This document shows positions 1 to 8,504 of a stretch of DNA of 64,000 nucleotides, in pieces (position 1 is the first letter of the stretch; each line of letters begins with the position of its first letter). The translations under genes and the position numbers were made by a program. Source of the stretch: Anaerolineales bacterium. GTDB lineage: Bacteria > Chloroflexota > Anaerolineae > Anaerolineales > Villigracilaceae. The stretch spans positions 1,116,001 to 1,180,000 of the forward strand of contig JABTUU010000002.1 of the NCBI GenBank assembly GCA_015075275.1. Reading direction: 5' to 3'. Below the pieces are notes generated by a model that ran no database searches, had not been told where the DNA came from, and saw only the letters and a program-made list of their open reading frames with translations.

Positions 1-85
1 ATATCTCGATTCGGCAAAAGTGAACGATATGGATGAGTTGCAGAAACTTGCGCAAGAAATAATCTCGATGGAAGAAGAATCGTAA
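1..85 (+). CDS. 3' end of an unidentified gene (partial)
   Basis: An open frame enters from the left edge and stops at TAA 83-85, leaving 27 C-terminal residues that are rich in Glu and Asp and look like the end of an alpha-helix. Nothing identifies the family. It reads in the same direction as the MFS gene 38 bases downstream and may share its transcript. Confidence 0.5.
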   Translation, partial: YLDSAKVNDMDELQKLAQEIISMEEES

Positions 86-123
86 TTTTGGAATCCGAGA
101 TCGTATATTAAAAGAGGTGAGCC

Positions 124-1410
124 GTGTCGCAAAAGAATCCCAACTACCGCTGGTTCGTGGTCGCCGTTTTTTTCTTTTTTGTGCTGTTGCATCAAACCGA
201 TAAATTAATGATCGGTTCGTTGCAAGTGCAAATCAGCGAGACGTTTAATCTCGACGATTTTAAATGGGGGCTGGTCAACTCGGGCGCGCTGGCGGTAGCG
301 ACGATTCTCTACCCTGTCTGGGGATATTTGTACGATCGTTACGCGCGCTCCAAGCTGCTTGCGTTGGCTTCATTTGTGTGGGGCGCGACGACATGGCTGA
401 ATGCGATCGTTCGCACATATACAGGCTTCTTAATTACGCGCGCTTCGACCGGCATTGACGATTCATCGTATCCCGGTATTTACACGCTTATCGCTGATTA
501 TTTCGGTCCGAACCTGCGCGGTAAAGTGTACGGGATTTTGCAACTGGCGCAAGCGCTAGGTTTCTTGGTGGGTATGATTCTCGGACAGATGGTCGCGCCC
601 ATGATCGGCGGCTGGCGCTCAGTTTTTTACATCACTGGCTCTTTGGGTATTGTGATCGCCGCTCTAATTTACTTTGGAGTGAAAGAAATGCCGCGCGGCA
701 AAGCGGAGCCTGAATTTGAAGAAATACCGGAAATGGCGACTTTCCGCTTCTCGTGGCAAGAAGCGAAACAGATCTTCAAAAAGCGCACTATGTGGTTTAT
801 CTTTTTGCAAGGCTTTGCGGGCGTGTTCCCGTGGCAGGTGATCACTTTCTTCTTCTTCGGCTATCTTGAAACTGTGCGCGGATACGATGCGAACGGCATC
901 GTTACGACGATGGCACCGGTGATCCTGATTTTAGCATTTGGTTATTTTCTTGGCGGCTTACTTGGCGATTACTTTTTCAAACGCACGAGGAAAGGCCGTA
1001 TCCTTGTGGCAAGCGTGGGCGTTTTGTTGGGCGCGATCTTTCTCTACTTTGCCATGACTACGCCGTTAGATCAGTCAAGTCGTTTCTTTGTCTTTATGTG
1101 TTTGACCGCCCTCTTTATGCCGCTTCCGGGTCCGAACGTGGTTGCGACCGTCTACGATGTGACCGTTCCTGAAGTCCGTTCGACGGCGCAGGCGATTGAG
1201 TACTTCATCGAGAATAGCGGAGCGGTAACCGCCCCCGCGTTGACCGGCGCGCTGATCGTCGCCACGGGCGACCGGTCGTTCGCGATCTTGTCCATCTGTG
1301 TGATCGCTTGGCTGATCTGCTTTGTGTTTTACCTCGGTGCGTTGTTCACAGTTGAGAAGGATACCGCACACTTGCGCTTACAAATGGCAGAACGCGCCAA
1401 GGAGATGTGA
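124..1410 (+). CDS. MFS transporter
   Basis: A 428-residue polytopic protein with about twelve hydrophobic segments, the normal size for the major facilitator superfamily. The loop between segments 2 and 3 carries the MFS-type pattern G-Y-L-Y-D-R-Y-A-R-S-K (about residues 66-76), and a charged central loop (about 195-225) separates the two six-helix halves. It should be a secondary transporter of the inner membrane; the substrate cannot be read from the sequence, although the overall look is that of the organic-anion or sugar-phosphate branch. The start is GTG at 124, preceded by AGAGG at 113-117. The next gene follows within 45 bases, so the two may be cotranscribed. Confidence 0.85.
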   Translation: MSQKNPNYRWFVVAVFFFFVLLHQTDKLMIGSLQVQISETFNLDDFKWGLVNSGALAVATILYPVWGYLYDRYARSKLLALASFVWGATTWLNAIVRTYTGFLITRASTGIDDSSYPGIYTLIADYFGPNLRGKVYGILQLAQALGFLVGMILGQMVAPMIGGWRSVFYITGSLGIVIAALIYFGVKEMPRGKAEPEFEEIPEMATFRFSWQEAKQIFKKRTMWFIFLQGFAGVFPWQVITFFFFGYLETVRGYDANGIVTTMAPVILILAFGYFLGGLLGDYFFKRTRKGRILVASVGVLLGAIFLYFAMTTPLDQSSRFFVFMCLTALFMPLPGPNVVATVYDVTVPEVRSTAQAIEYFIENSGAVTAPALTGALIVATGDRSFAILSICVIAWLICFVFYLGALFTVEKDTAHLRLQMAERAKEM

Positions 1411-1452
1411 AATGATCAAATTTCTTATTTGCGATCGGCAGGCGTTTTTAAG

Positions 1453-3162
1453 ATGTCGGAAAAGAAATTAACGGGCTTATTTCTACTTTCCTTTGCGGCC
1501 ATATCTGTCTTCTTTACATTAGGGAAGATGGGAGATCAGTTTGAGCCTTTTGTCAACTTAGGCGGAGATATGGCGGTGTACGCGTCCATTGCCGCCGCGC
1601 AAGACGACCCCAGTCTGTTCGTGAACGATCCGTTTTTGTCGAATGAAAAGAACATCAATAGCTACCAGATGGTTTTCTTTCCAGCGTTGCGCGGATTGAA
1701 AGCCATTTTTGGAAATTATGGATCGGCGGGACTTTTCCTGCTTCCCTTTGTTATTTTTCTTCATATGACGGGATACTACGCGTTAGGCAGATCCATCTTT
1801 CGGAATTCGTGGATGGGTTTTTATGCGGCGCTGATTATCTCGATTCCAACCAGCACATATTACGACTACTGGGGAATTTTCTTAGACGCGTTGCCTCGTT
1901 TTATGTATCAAGCGTTGCTTCCGTTTTTACTCGCCTTGGCGATTACGCGCGGGCGGAATCCAAATTGGTGGTTTGTCATCTTGGCGGGAGTGGGACTGCT
2001 TACTTATCTTCATCCGGCAAGCGCTCCTGTTTGGATGGCGGCGTTGACGCTGGGACTCTGGGTCTCTGCAGAGGGAAGCAGCGTATGGAAGAAAGCGCAA
2101 AAGATGGCTGTAGCGTTCTTAATTCTGGCGATCGTGTTATCTCCGTTTTTAGCGACCTATTTTAGCAGTGTGGTAAGCAGCGCGGGCGCGCCGGAAGATT
2201 ACGATCGAGTAATGGCTGTGCTGAAAGACCGCTTCTTTATGATGAAAGATGCCGGGCTTATAAGCGTACTGTTGAATTTCTTTTCCAGTCGTATGGGGTT
2301 TGCGCTCGATCTTGTCTGGTATCTAGTCGTTACGTTTGCGGCGGCAGGCGCCGTCTATAGTATGAAGCGGCGCGAGTCGCACGATCTCTTTCCCGCAATA
2401 CGACAGATCCTTGCATGGATAGCGGGAATATTTTTGGTTGGCGCAGCGCTTCCGGCGATTGAACACGCTGCCTTTGCTCAATTGCGAATGATCCCGCCTG
2501 AATTTGAAGTCTTGAGGACAATTCGATTTTGGACGCCGTTATTGCTGCTGTTAGCGATGTGTTTCTTTTGGATGGTAAAAGAGAAATTTCAACGCCGCCA
2601 AACCGTGAGTCTTTCCGCCGTCCGTATTGCGAGCGCCGCCTTTTCTGTGATTTTCTTAATCGCTTGGGGAATTAGAGGATTCGCTTCTCATTCTGATTTT
2701 CGCGCGGCAGTGTATCAAAATAAGCGGTGCTGGACGGAAGCGAAAATTATCTGTTCCCTGCCCGAAAGAGACCTAGACCTATTAGAAACCTTAAACGTAA
2801 TTCGAGACAAAACGCCCGTGTCTGCGGTTATTTTTGCTGAAGGGGAGAATCTGGCGATTCGATATTATGCTTTCCGCTCTCTTGCCTATTCGTATAAAGA
2901 CGGCGCTCCGTTGGCGTACACAGACCTGCGGCAATTGTTGGCGTGGAACGATCAGTATAGAACGATGGAGAAATTGGCGAAACTTAAGGATATGCCTAAC
3001 CGACGAGTAAAGTATATGGGCGATCTTGTTGAATTGGCGCGAACCGCTAAATCCAATTATCTTCTTTTAAACGCGCCTTACGATTCGGATCTATACTATC
3101 CAGTAAATCTTGAACTTGTTTTTTCGAATAATTCTTATTCCTTGTATGCGATCAATCGTTAA
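1453..3162 (+). CDS. Large polytopic membrane protein, function unknown
   Basis: A 569-residue protein from ATG 1453; the frame can be extended to TTG 1429, but ATG is the simpler start. It has roughly ten hydrophobic segments over the first 430 residues and then a soluble C-terminal region of about 140 residues. An acidic motif between the first segments (about residues 34-36, G-G-D) and this architecture recall GT-C-type glycosyltransferases and related uncharacterised Chloroflexota membrane proteins, but no defining motif was found. The position just behind a transporter gene suggests a two-gene unit. Treat it as a hypothetical membrane protein. Confidence 0.7.
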   Translation: MSEKKLTGLFLLSFAAISVFFTLGKMGDQFEPFVNLGGDMAVYASIAAAQDDPSLFVNDPFLSNEKNINSYQMVFFPALRGLKAIFGNYGSAGLFLLPFVIFLHMTGYYALGRSIFRNSWMGFYAALIISIPTSTYYDYWGIFLDALPRFMYQALLPFLLALAITRGRNPNWWFVILAGVGLLTYLHPASAPVWMAALTLGLWVSAEGSSVWKKAQKMAVAFLILAIVLSPFLATYFSSVVSSAGAPEDYDRVMAVLKDRFFMMKDAGLISVLLNFFSSRMGFALDLVWYLVVTFAAAGAVYSMKRRESHDLFPAIRQILAWIAGIFLVGAALPAIEHAAFAQLRMIPPEFEVLRTIRFWTPLLLLLAMCFFWMVKEKFQRRQTVSLSAVRIASAAFSVIFLIAWGIRGFASHSDFRAAVYQNKRCWTEAKIICSLPERDLDLLETLNVIRDKTPVSAVIFAEGENLAIRYYAFRSLAYSYKDGAPLAYTDLRQLLAWNDQYRTMEKLAKLKDMPNRRVKYMGDLVELARTAKSNYLLLNAPYDSDLYYPVNLELVFSNNSYSLYAINR

Positions 3163-3221
3163 ACTGACATTGCGCATGGGAAGCGCCGTTTGCTGGAACG
3201 AAGAGATATTCAGCCCTTAGT

Positions 3222-4655
3222 TTAGGGAATAGCGCATTTTGTCAGGTAATCAAAACCTGTTCGCGGTAATTTCTCGTTGACTTCAGCGTTATTAATAAAT
3301 GCAGAAGATTCGACCATCTGCCATTGCTCTGGGTCAAATACCCATGAATCCACCTGCTTCCCAGTGTTGGGGTCAAACATTAGCAGGTTGACATAAGTTG
3401 GATCTAACCCGAAGATATACTTTCCGTCATCCATCCAAGCAGGAGGCACGAGGCTTCCTTGTCCCAAGTCGCTCACTTCACCAGATGGAATGCTAACAAC
3501 GAAAGTTCTCAATTGGGGTGAAACGTCGTCTGTTCGATAGCCTGTCACGGCTAAACGTATGCTGTTTGGCGACCAAGACGGTGCGCTGGGATTTTGCACA
3601 ATCGCGATTGTGTTAACATTCCCTATATCTCGTAAATCAACCCAGTGAAGTTCAGTTGTTGTTTTACCTTGTGACTGATAAATGAACGCAAGGTAGTTCC
3701 AATCTGAGGCCCGGTCACAATAGAAACCGGCAGAACCCAAATCCAGGGTTCCCAGAAAGACATGCTCGAGGTAGAGATCAACTACATATCCGACAGAAGG
3801 ATTACTGGCGTTGAGCGAAAGATAATGAAAGCTCAATGATCGTCCTGCAGTTTCAATTAACTTGCCTGCCGGTTGTTCGACCATGCTTGGCTCATGTCCA
3901 TCTTGAGGCGCTATTTGCAAGGTTCGAGCAGGCAAGGCTGGATCGTATTCGATTGCCTCAACCTGAATTGAAACGAGGGGGGTGTTCTGATGCTGAGGGC
4001 TGTACATCTCGAGGCGTAGAATTACGCCTTTTTCCACATCCACCCACAACCTAAAAGCGCCTCCTTGTAGAACTAGCGCTTCCCGTCCCGCCACTGTGCT
4101 GGAACCAATGATTTGCCAATCCGCATTGTTTGGCAGACTCGACGGAAGGAATAAAGACATGAAGCGATCCGACTTCTCAAAGGGATGATATGTCCACTGG
4201 TTTTTGACATTCAGCCAATTTGCGCTTCCAGTTCTGGAAATTTGATTTTCGTCGCTGAGTTGTTCCTCGGCAACGCGCAATGCTGCAAGCCCATCGGGCA
4301 GTTCAGCCAGTTTATCTTGGGCTTCGGAGACGACCAATGAACCTCGTCCATCACGCCCTATCCAGGCATTTACATAATACACAAGAGCCTTTTGCTGATC
4401 TACAAGCCTCCCGATGAGCCATAAGGTCTCCCATTGCGGAGCGAGTAATTTCTTGGCGATTTGCTCTGAGGATAAGTTACCCTGATAATTATGGATCTCT
4501 GGCGTCTCTTCGAATACTTTCAGTAAGGATGCTTCCGATGGAATTGTTTCAATCGGTGTAATTCCATTGCCTTTGCTTGCTGGAGTACATGCTTCATTCA
4601 ATAGTAATAAAACGGCGAGCAAGATAAGAATGGCACACCTTCTGAGTATTTGCAT
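3222..4655 (-). CDS. Exported lipoprotein, LolA/RseB-like with beta-propeller-like half
   Basis: A 477-residue protein from ATG 4655, chosen over TTG 4667 because GGAG (4662-4665) lies six bases upstream of the ATG. The N-terminus is a lipoprotein signal: basic residues, a leucine-rich core and the lipobox L-N-E-A-C. Residues about 150-250 include the pattern L-W-V-D-V-E-K-G-V-I-L-R-L-E, typical of LolA/RseB-like half-barrels. The C-terminal half has repeats such as W-S-P-N-S-I-R-L-A-V-T-G that resemble TolB/WD-type propeller blades. It probably sits on the outer face of the cytoplasmic membrane. It lies downstream of another exported protein and a response regulator on the same strand. Confidence 0.7.
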   Translation of the reverse strand: MQILRRCAILILLAVLLLLNEACTPASKGNGITPIETIPSEASLLKVFEETPEIHNYQGNLSSEQIAKKLLAPQWETLWLIGRLVDQQKALVYYVNAWIGRDGRGSLVVSEAQDKLAELPDGLAALRVAEEQLSDENQISRTGSANWLNVKNQWTYHPFEKSDRFMSLFLPSSLPNNADWQIIGSSTVAGREALVLQGGAFRLWVDVEKGVILRLEMYSPQHQNTPLVSIQVEAIEYDPALPARTLQIAPQDGHEPSMVEQPAGKLIETAGRSLSFHYLSLNASNPSVGYVVDLYLEHVFLGTLDLGSAGFYCDRASDWNYLAFIYQSQGKTTTELHWVDLRDIGNVNTIAIVQNPSAPSWSPNSIRLAVTGYRTDDVSPQLRTFVVSIPSGEVSDLGQGSLVPPAWMDDGKYIFGLDPTYVNLLMFDPNTGKQVDSWVFDPEQWQMVESSAFINNAEVNEKLPRTGFDYLTKCAIP

Positions 4656-4677
4656 CACAATCTCCAACTGAAACAGA

Positions 4678-4710
4678 AAGAGATGAAAACATCGTCAGTT
4701 GTCATCTCTT
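4678..4710. repeat. Nine-bp inverted repeat upstream of the lipoprotein gene
   Basis: The arms AAGAGATGA (4678-4686) and TCATCTCTT (4702-4710) are perfect complements separated by 15 bases. The repeat begins 22 bases before the start of the minus-strand lipoprotein gene, so it would lie in its leader. There is no U-run, so an operator or mRNA structure is more likely than a terminator. Confidence 0.45.
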
Positions 4711-4818
4711 CTGCGGTATAAGATTTGGCAGTGGCGGTAGATAAATGATTTGGCAGCGCTCTCGCCTTCCAAAACCATAACGTTATCATTTACCGAACCC
4801 CACTACTATCCAAGTTCT

Positions 4819-4977
4819 TTATGGTTTTGCCATACTGGTCGTGTAATCACTGTTAATTGGGCTGCCCCATCCATAGTCTTGATACTGATGTAAAGCATAG
4901 ATGCCCATACGTTGACTCGCGCAAGCGCCGGTGGCATAAGCATAAGACTTGACGGTAGAATTTGCATAAACTTTTCT
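4819..4977 (-). pseudogene. Possible remnant of a secreted-protein C-terminus, in frame behind a stop
   Basis: Directly after the TAA (4978-4980) of the upstream gene, the same frame stays open for 52 codons until TAA 4819-4821. The peptide is rich in Tyr, Ser, Ala and Gly and includes the stretch G-I-Y-A-L-H-Q-Y-Q-D-Y-G-W-G. Such a composition is typical of small exported proteins and unlike random translation. It has no start codon or RBS of its own. It could be the tail of a small secreted protein gene whose 5' part was lost, or a 3' extension separated by a nonsense mutation. The rest of the 310-base gap holds only the inverted repeat at 4678-4710. Confidence 0.3.
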
Positions 4978-5838
4978 TTAATTTGTTTGTTCTGAACTCC
5001 ATACTTGGGCGTAGGATGACCAGTCTAACTGATCGTAGTTGTCAAAATACCATTGCACTTCTTTTAGCGGCGACAAGACCCTTTCGGCTTGAATCTGGGT
5101 GATTTCAAGAAACGGGCGGCTGTTGTTATCCTTCAGCAGGAAATGGTTATCAATTTGCAAAGGTTGCGCCGTTTCAGGATCAACGTAAATAATGTGCATA
5201 ATCCCTATAATGCTGGCGTCCTTTTCGGAATATTCAGGCATCCCTGCGGGAAATATATCCCTGACAGTGAAGCGCGCAATATCTTTCCCATTGATTACGA
5301 CCATCTCTTGGTTGACGCTCGTTTGTGCGCCCTCTTTGGCAGCCGCTTCGGGAGATGCGCTGGTAATATAGAAATATAACGACGGGGAATAGGGTCCTTG
5401 ATCGAGTGGCGCGAAAGCTTCCGCCGCGCTTCGATACACCCCGCGATAAAGGATTTCACTCAAATGGCTCTTCCCGTCGCGGGTGATGAACGTGATCTGT
5501 TGGTCTACCATCCCATTCTTATTAAAATGAAACCAAGTCTCAATGATGGTTTCTGATGGAAATTGCGCATCGGGCATTCGATATATTGGGACATCTTCAA
5601 CAGAATTGCTATGATAGCTGTGCCGTACCCACCCGCCTGTTTGTAGCGTCGCTTCCAAGCGTGCTTCCATTTTTTTGAGAACGTCATAATTAGCCAACGT
5701 AGCGCCATCCGGTTGGTACTCTTGGGCAATTTCCTTCTTTTGTTCCGTTGAGGCTAAGGCGGAGTCAATCCCGAGGATTAAGCCTGCAAGTAATACCGAA
5801 CCAACTAGAAGCAAACGAAAATATTTTTTTATGTTCAT
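4978..5838 (-). CDS. Exported protein of unknown function, possibly LolA/RseB-like
   Basis: A 286-residue protein from ATG 5838. This start is preferred to the longer frame (5907) because AGGAG at 5847-5851 precedes it by eight bases and because the signal peptide then begins at once: M-N-I-K-K-Y, a hydrophobic core and an A-L-A-S cleavage region. The mature part is beta-rich, and its stretch V-D-P-E-T-A-Q-P-L-Q-I-D-N resembles the LolA/RseB half-barrel pattern also seen in the lipoprotein downstream. No enzyme motif was found. It lies between a NarL-type regulator and the lipoprotein on the same strand. Confidence 0.7.
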   Translation of the reverse strand: MNIKKYFRLLLVGSVLLAGLILGIDSALASTEQKKEIAQEYQPDGATLANYDVLKKMEARLEATLQTGGWVRHSYHSNSVEDVPIYRMPDAQFPSETIIETWFHFNKNGMVDQQITFITRDGKSHLSEILYRGVYRSAAEAFAPLDQGPYSPSLYFYITSASPEAAAKEGAQTSVNQEMVVINGKDIARFTVRDIFPAGMPEYSEKDASIIGIMHIIYVDPETAQPLQIDNHFLLKDNNSRPFLEITQIQAERVLSPLKEVQWYFDNYDQLDWSSYAQVWSSEQTN

Positions 5839-5938
5839 GTTTTGAACTCCTTGAAAAACAGACCATACTAATTTTTTCATTCTACTTTGCTGATGACGGT
5901 ATCGCAACTGGGAAAACTACCAGTCTTTGTGCTGGTAA

Positions 5939-6583
5939 TTATTCGAGGTTGTCAGACAAATATGTATGTGCCCAGACAATTGCCTCATGGCGAGATTTTA
6001 CATCCAATTTCTTCAGAATGTTAGTGACATGAAAGGCAGCTGTTTTTGCTGTTATATTCAGTTTTTCCGCAATTTGCTTGTTGTCGTATCCTTTAACAAT
6101 AAGGCGAACAACCTCCCCTTCCCGATGGGTTAGTTTTTCGAGTTTTTTCCCTGCTTCTTGCCGCCAGCGGTTCGCGCGCACGAACTGATCTTCTGTAAAC
6201 GCCTGTGCTCCGTTCATGGCTTGGCGTATTGCTGAAATTAACCTTTCCCCTGTTTCTGTTTTTGATAAAAAGCCGACTGCTCCCGCATCCATCATGCTGG
6301 CTAGATAGGCATCGTGATCATGTGCAGTTAATACCAATATAAGCGTTTCAGGAATGTGCTCACGTACCCACTTTGCTGTTTTTACAGAAACAGGCATGGC
6401 GAGATCAAGGATAAGGATATTTGGGCGTAGTTCGGCTGCCAGTGTCTCTAACTGAAAACTATCTTCTGCCTCTTCAACAACTCGAATATCCGATGTTTCG
6501 CTTAGAATTGCTCGCAAGCCTGCGCGTGTAGTCGGATGATCATCTGCTAATAAGACTGTAATTTGGCTTTGAACATTACTCAT
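5939..6583 (-). CDS. NarL/FixJ-family response regulator
   Basis: A 214-residue two-domain regulator. The receiver (about 8-125) has the acidic pair D14-D15, the phospho-acceptor D60 in the context I-L-D-L-A-M-P, a Thr in V-L-T-A and the Lys of L-S-K-T. The C-terminal LuxR-type helix-turn-helix begins at L-T-H-R-E-G-E-V and continues through G-Y-D-N-K-Q-I-A-E-K-L to the recognition helix. All phosphorylation residues are present. No histidine kinase is adjacent, so the partner must lie elsewhere. It probably controls the two exported-protein genes downstream. A paralogue with a defective receiver lies at 10858-11505. Confidence 0.92.
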   Translation of the reverse strand: MSNVQSQITVLLADDHPTTRAGLRAILSETSDIRVVEEAEDSFQLETLAAELRPNILILDLAMPVSVKTAKWVREHIPETLILVLTAHDHDAYLASMMDAGAVGFLSKTETGERLISAIRQAMNGAQAFTEDQFVRANRWRQEAGKKLEKLTHREGEVVRLIVKGYDNKQIAEKLNITAKTAAFHVTNILKKLDVKSRHEAIVWAHTYLSDNLE

Positions 6584-6611
6584 AAAACCTCAATATGATG
6601 CCTGTCCTGAT

Positions 6612-6644
6612 TATATAACCTTGGTTCTTTTTCTTTTGTCAAGA
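6612..6644 (-). promoter_or_regulatory. Candidate sigma-70 promoter of the response regulator gene
   Basis: On the minus strand a perfect TTGACA (6644-6639) is followed by TATATA (6619-6614) after 19 bases, overlapping TATAAT (6617-6612) after 21 bases. The spacing is longer than optimal. The start codon at 6583 lies about 30 bases further on. Confidence 0.45.
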
Positions 6645-6664
6645 AAACAACTCGTTTTTCCTAA

Positions 6665-6673
6665 TGGTATAAT
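6665..6673 (+). promoter_or_regulatory. Extended -10 promoter of yebC
   Basis: The sequence TGGTATAAT is a full extended -10 element. A transcript starting near 6680 would have a leader of about 45 bases with AGGAG at 6716-6720, six bases before the yebC start. No good -35 element is visible. Confidence 0.5.
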
Positions 6674-6726
6674 CGTTTACAGAGCACAAAAAGTTCCCCG
6701 CGTGGGTTTACAGCAAGGAGCAAGTC

Positions 6727-7479
6727 ATGTCCGGTCATTCCAAGTGGTCCACCATCAAACGCAAAAAAGGCGCGGCAGACGCCAAACGCGGCGCGATCTT
6801 CACGCGCCTCGCCAGAGAAATTTCCATCGCGGCGCGCGAAGGCGGCGATCCCGATTCCAACTTCCGCCTCAGGCTTGCAGTGGATAAAGCTCGTGCCGAA
6901 AACATGCCAAAAGATAATATCGAACGCGCCATAAAAAAAGGTTCGGGCGAAGACAAAGATGGAGCCGTGTTTGAAGAGATCACCTTCGAGGGCTACGGTC
7001 CGCATGGCTCGGCATTGATGGTCACTTGCGTGACCGATAATCGCAACCGCACAGTGCCAGATATGCGCCACGCGTTTAGCAAATCGGGCGGCAACATGGC
7101 GGAGCCCGGCGCGGTTAGCTGGCAATTCGATCGCAAAGCGTATTTTGCATTTCCCTCCAGCCAGTTATCGTTTGATAAAGCCTTCGAGTTGGGCGTCAAT
7201 GCGGGCGCGGACGATGTCATTGACGGCGGCGACACGCTCGAAATTTATGCGCCAGTCGAATCTTTCAAGACCATCGCCGACGCATTGCATCAAGCCAAAG
7301 TCACGCCGGACGAATCGGGCTTGCGCATGGTCGCCAAGCAGGAAGTGGAACTCGATGTGGAAGCCACGTTGAAATTCATGAAGATGGTCGAGACCATCGA
7401 AGAACTCGACGACGTACAGGATGTTTTCCACAACGTCAAAATTTCAGATGAAGCCCTCGCCGCACTCGAAGCCGCGTAG
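6727..7479 (+). CDS. yebC: YebC/PmpR-family protein (probable translational or transcriptional regulator)
   Basis: A 250-residue protein that opens with the family signature M-S-G-H-S-K-W-S-T-I-K and keeps the length and domain order of YebC: an N-terminal three-helix domain followed by two alpha/beta domains. Family members have been described as DNA-binding regulators and, more recently, as factors that help ribosomes through difficult proline stretches. It is followed by ruvC, an arrangement common in many bacteria. The stop codon TAG lies within a palindromic repeat (7477-7500). Confidence 0.95.
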   Translation: MSGHSKWSTIKRKKGAADAKRGAIFTRLAREISIAAREGGDPDSNFRLRLAVDKARAENMPKDNIERAIKKGSGEDKDGAVFEEITFEGYGPHGSALMVTCVTDNRNRTVPDMRHAFSKSGGNMAEPGAVSWQFDRKAYFAFPSSQLSFDKAFELGVNAGADDVIDGGDTLEIYAPVESFKTIADALHQAKVTPDESGLRMVAKQEVELDVEATLKFMKMVETIEELDDVQDVFHNVKISDEALAALEAA

Positions 7480-7500
7480 CGCCGACTTAAGTCGGCGTTA
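7477..7500. repeat. Short palindromic repeat, GCCGACT-N2-AGTCGGC family (copy A)
   Basis: The perfect palindrome GCCGACT-TA-AGTCGGC occupies 7481-7496, with flanks TAGC before and GTTAC after. The TAG stop codon of yebC is the first part of the element. Two more copies lie behind rsmH at 18271-18330. It lies between yebC and ruvC and could form a hairpin in the shared mRNA. Confidence 0.8.
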
Positions 7501-7508
7501 CTTTTGTG

Positions 7509-7988
7509 ATGACCCTCGCACTCGGAATTGACCCCGGCACCGCCACCACAGGATACGGACTCGTGCGCCTCATGCCCGACGGGGAACTGGTCGCAGTTTC
7601 CTTCGGCATTATCTCCACCCCGAAAGACGCAACCCCGTCCGCGCGGCTGGAGATGTTGTATACCAACCTGCGAAAAATCATCAAACAACACAAACCCGAT
7701 ACATCCGCTGTTGAAAAATTATTCTTCGCGCGGAATGTGACCACCGGCATCGCCGTCGGTCAAGCGCGCGGAGTTGTCCTGCTCGCGCTCGAACAAGCGG
7801 GGATCGAAATTTTTGAATACACTCCCAAAGAAGTGAAGAACGCTGTGGCTGGCTACGGCTCTGCCGAAAAGCGACAGGTGCAAGAAATGGTACGCGCGTT
7901 ATTGCAACTCGACTCCATCCCCAAACCCGACGATGCCGCCGACGCGCTGGCGATTGCGATTACTCATTTAAATACGAAGAGATATTAA
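7509..7988 (+). CDS. ruvC: Holliday junction resolvase RuvC
   Basis: A 159-residue endonuclease with the RuvC fold. The first catalytic Asp is in A-L-G-I-D-P-G-T (residue 8), the catalytic Glu is in the V-E-K-L-F-F motif and the last acidic residues are in D-D-A-A-D-A-L-A-I-A. It cuts four-way junctions during recombination with RuvAB. ATG 7509 is preferred to the GTG directly before it. No clear Shine-Dalgarno is visible, so translation may depend on coupling to yebC 29 bases upstream. ruvA follows after the inserted GxxExxY cassette. Confidence 0.95.
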   Translation: MTLALGIDPGTATTGYGLVRLMPDGELVAVSFGIISTPKDATPSARLEMLYTNLRKIIKQHKPDTSAVEKLFFARNVTTGIAVGQARGVVLLALEQAGIEIFEYTPKEVKNAVAGYGSAEKRQVQEMVRALLQLDSIPKPDDAADALAIAITHLNTKRY

Positions 7989-7993
7989 TTCAT

Positions 7994-8490
7994 CACAGAT
8001 GAACGCGGATGAACAATTGGGTTTGGATGAAAGGAGGTTGTGATGCCTCCACAAGAAGTGAATGAAATTACTGCAAGAATCATAGGTTGCGCGTATGAGG
8101 TCAGCAATACGCTTGGCATAGGCTTTGTTGAAAAAAGCTTATGAGAATGCTTTGGTGCGTGCAACGCGAAAAATAGGATTGGGAGTTGAGCGACAATTTC
8201 CAATTAAAGTCATGTTTGACGGAGTTGTCGTAGGTGAGTTCTTTGCCGACTTATTTGTCGAGAAAAGAGTTCTGGTCGAATTGAAGGCTGTATCTATGTT
8301 AACGCAAGAGCATACCGCCCAAGCCTTGAATTACCTGCGGACAACGGGAGCAGGCGTCTGTTTGCTCATCAACTTTGGCAGATCGAAGATCGAAATCAAG
8401 CGGCTTCTCCCCTCCGTCTATTGGAAGGCGCCAAAATCCTAAAACGTCACATGTATCCAAAGTTATCCTGTTTATCTACGTTCATCTGTG
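7994..8490. mobile_element. Putative 497-bp cassette with 22-bp imperfect terminal inverted repeats
   Basis: The left end (7994-8015) and the inverted right end (8469-8490) match at 19 of 22 positions, both beginning CACAGATGAACG. The cassette contains only the GxxExxY reading frame and sits between ruvC and ruvA, genes usually close together. No target duplication is evident. It encodes no transposase, so if mobile it would have to move with outside help. Confidence 0.5.
8043..8442 (+). pseudogene. GxxExxY family protein (PDDEXK-like), frameshifted
   Basis: Translation from ATG 8043, behind a strong AAGGAGG, gives G-C-A-Y-E-V-S-N-T-L-G-I-G-F-V-E-K and then stops at TGA 8142 after 33 codons. 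The remainder (K-A-Y-E-N-A-L and on to L-P-S-V-Y-W-K) continues in another frame up to 8442. Removing one A from the six-A run 8131-8136 restores a single protein of about 132 residues. The family has a predicted PD-(D/E)XK nuclease-like fold, here with the acidic F-F-A-D-L and V-E-L-K-A motifs intact, and no firmly known role. The frameshift may be real, an assembly error or programmed slippage. Confidence 0.8.
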
Positions 8491-8504
8491 GTTAAATAGA
8501 CATC

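Noticed and set aside
5839..5907. Longer N-terminus of the exported protein
   Set aside because: AGGAG at 5847-5851 and the signal peptide both point to ATG 5838.
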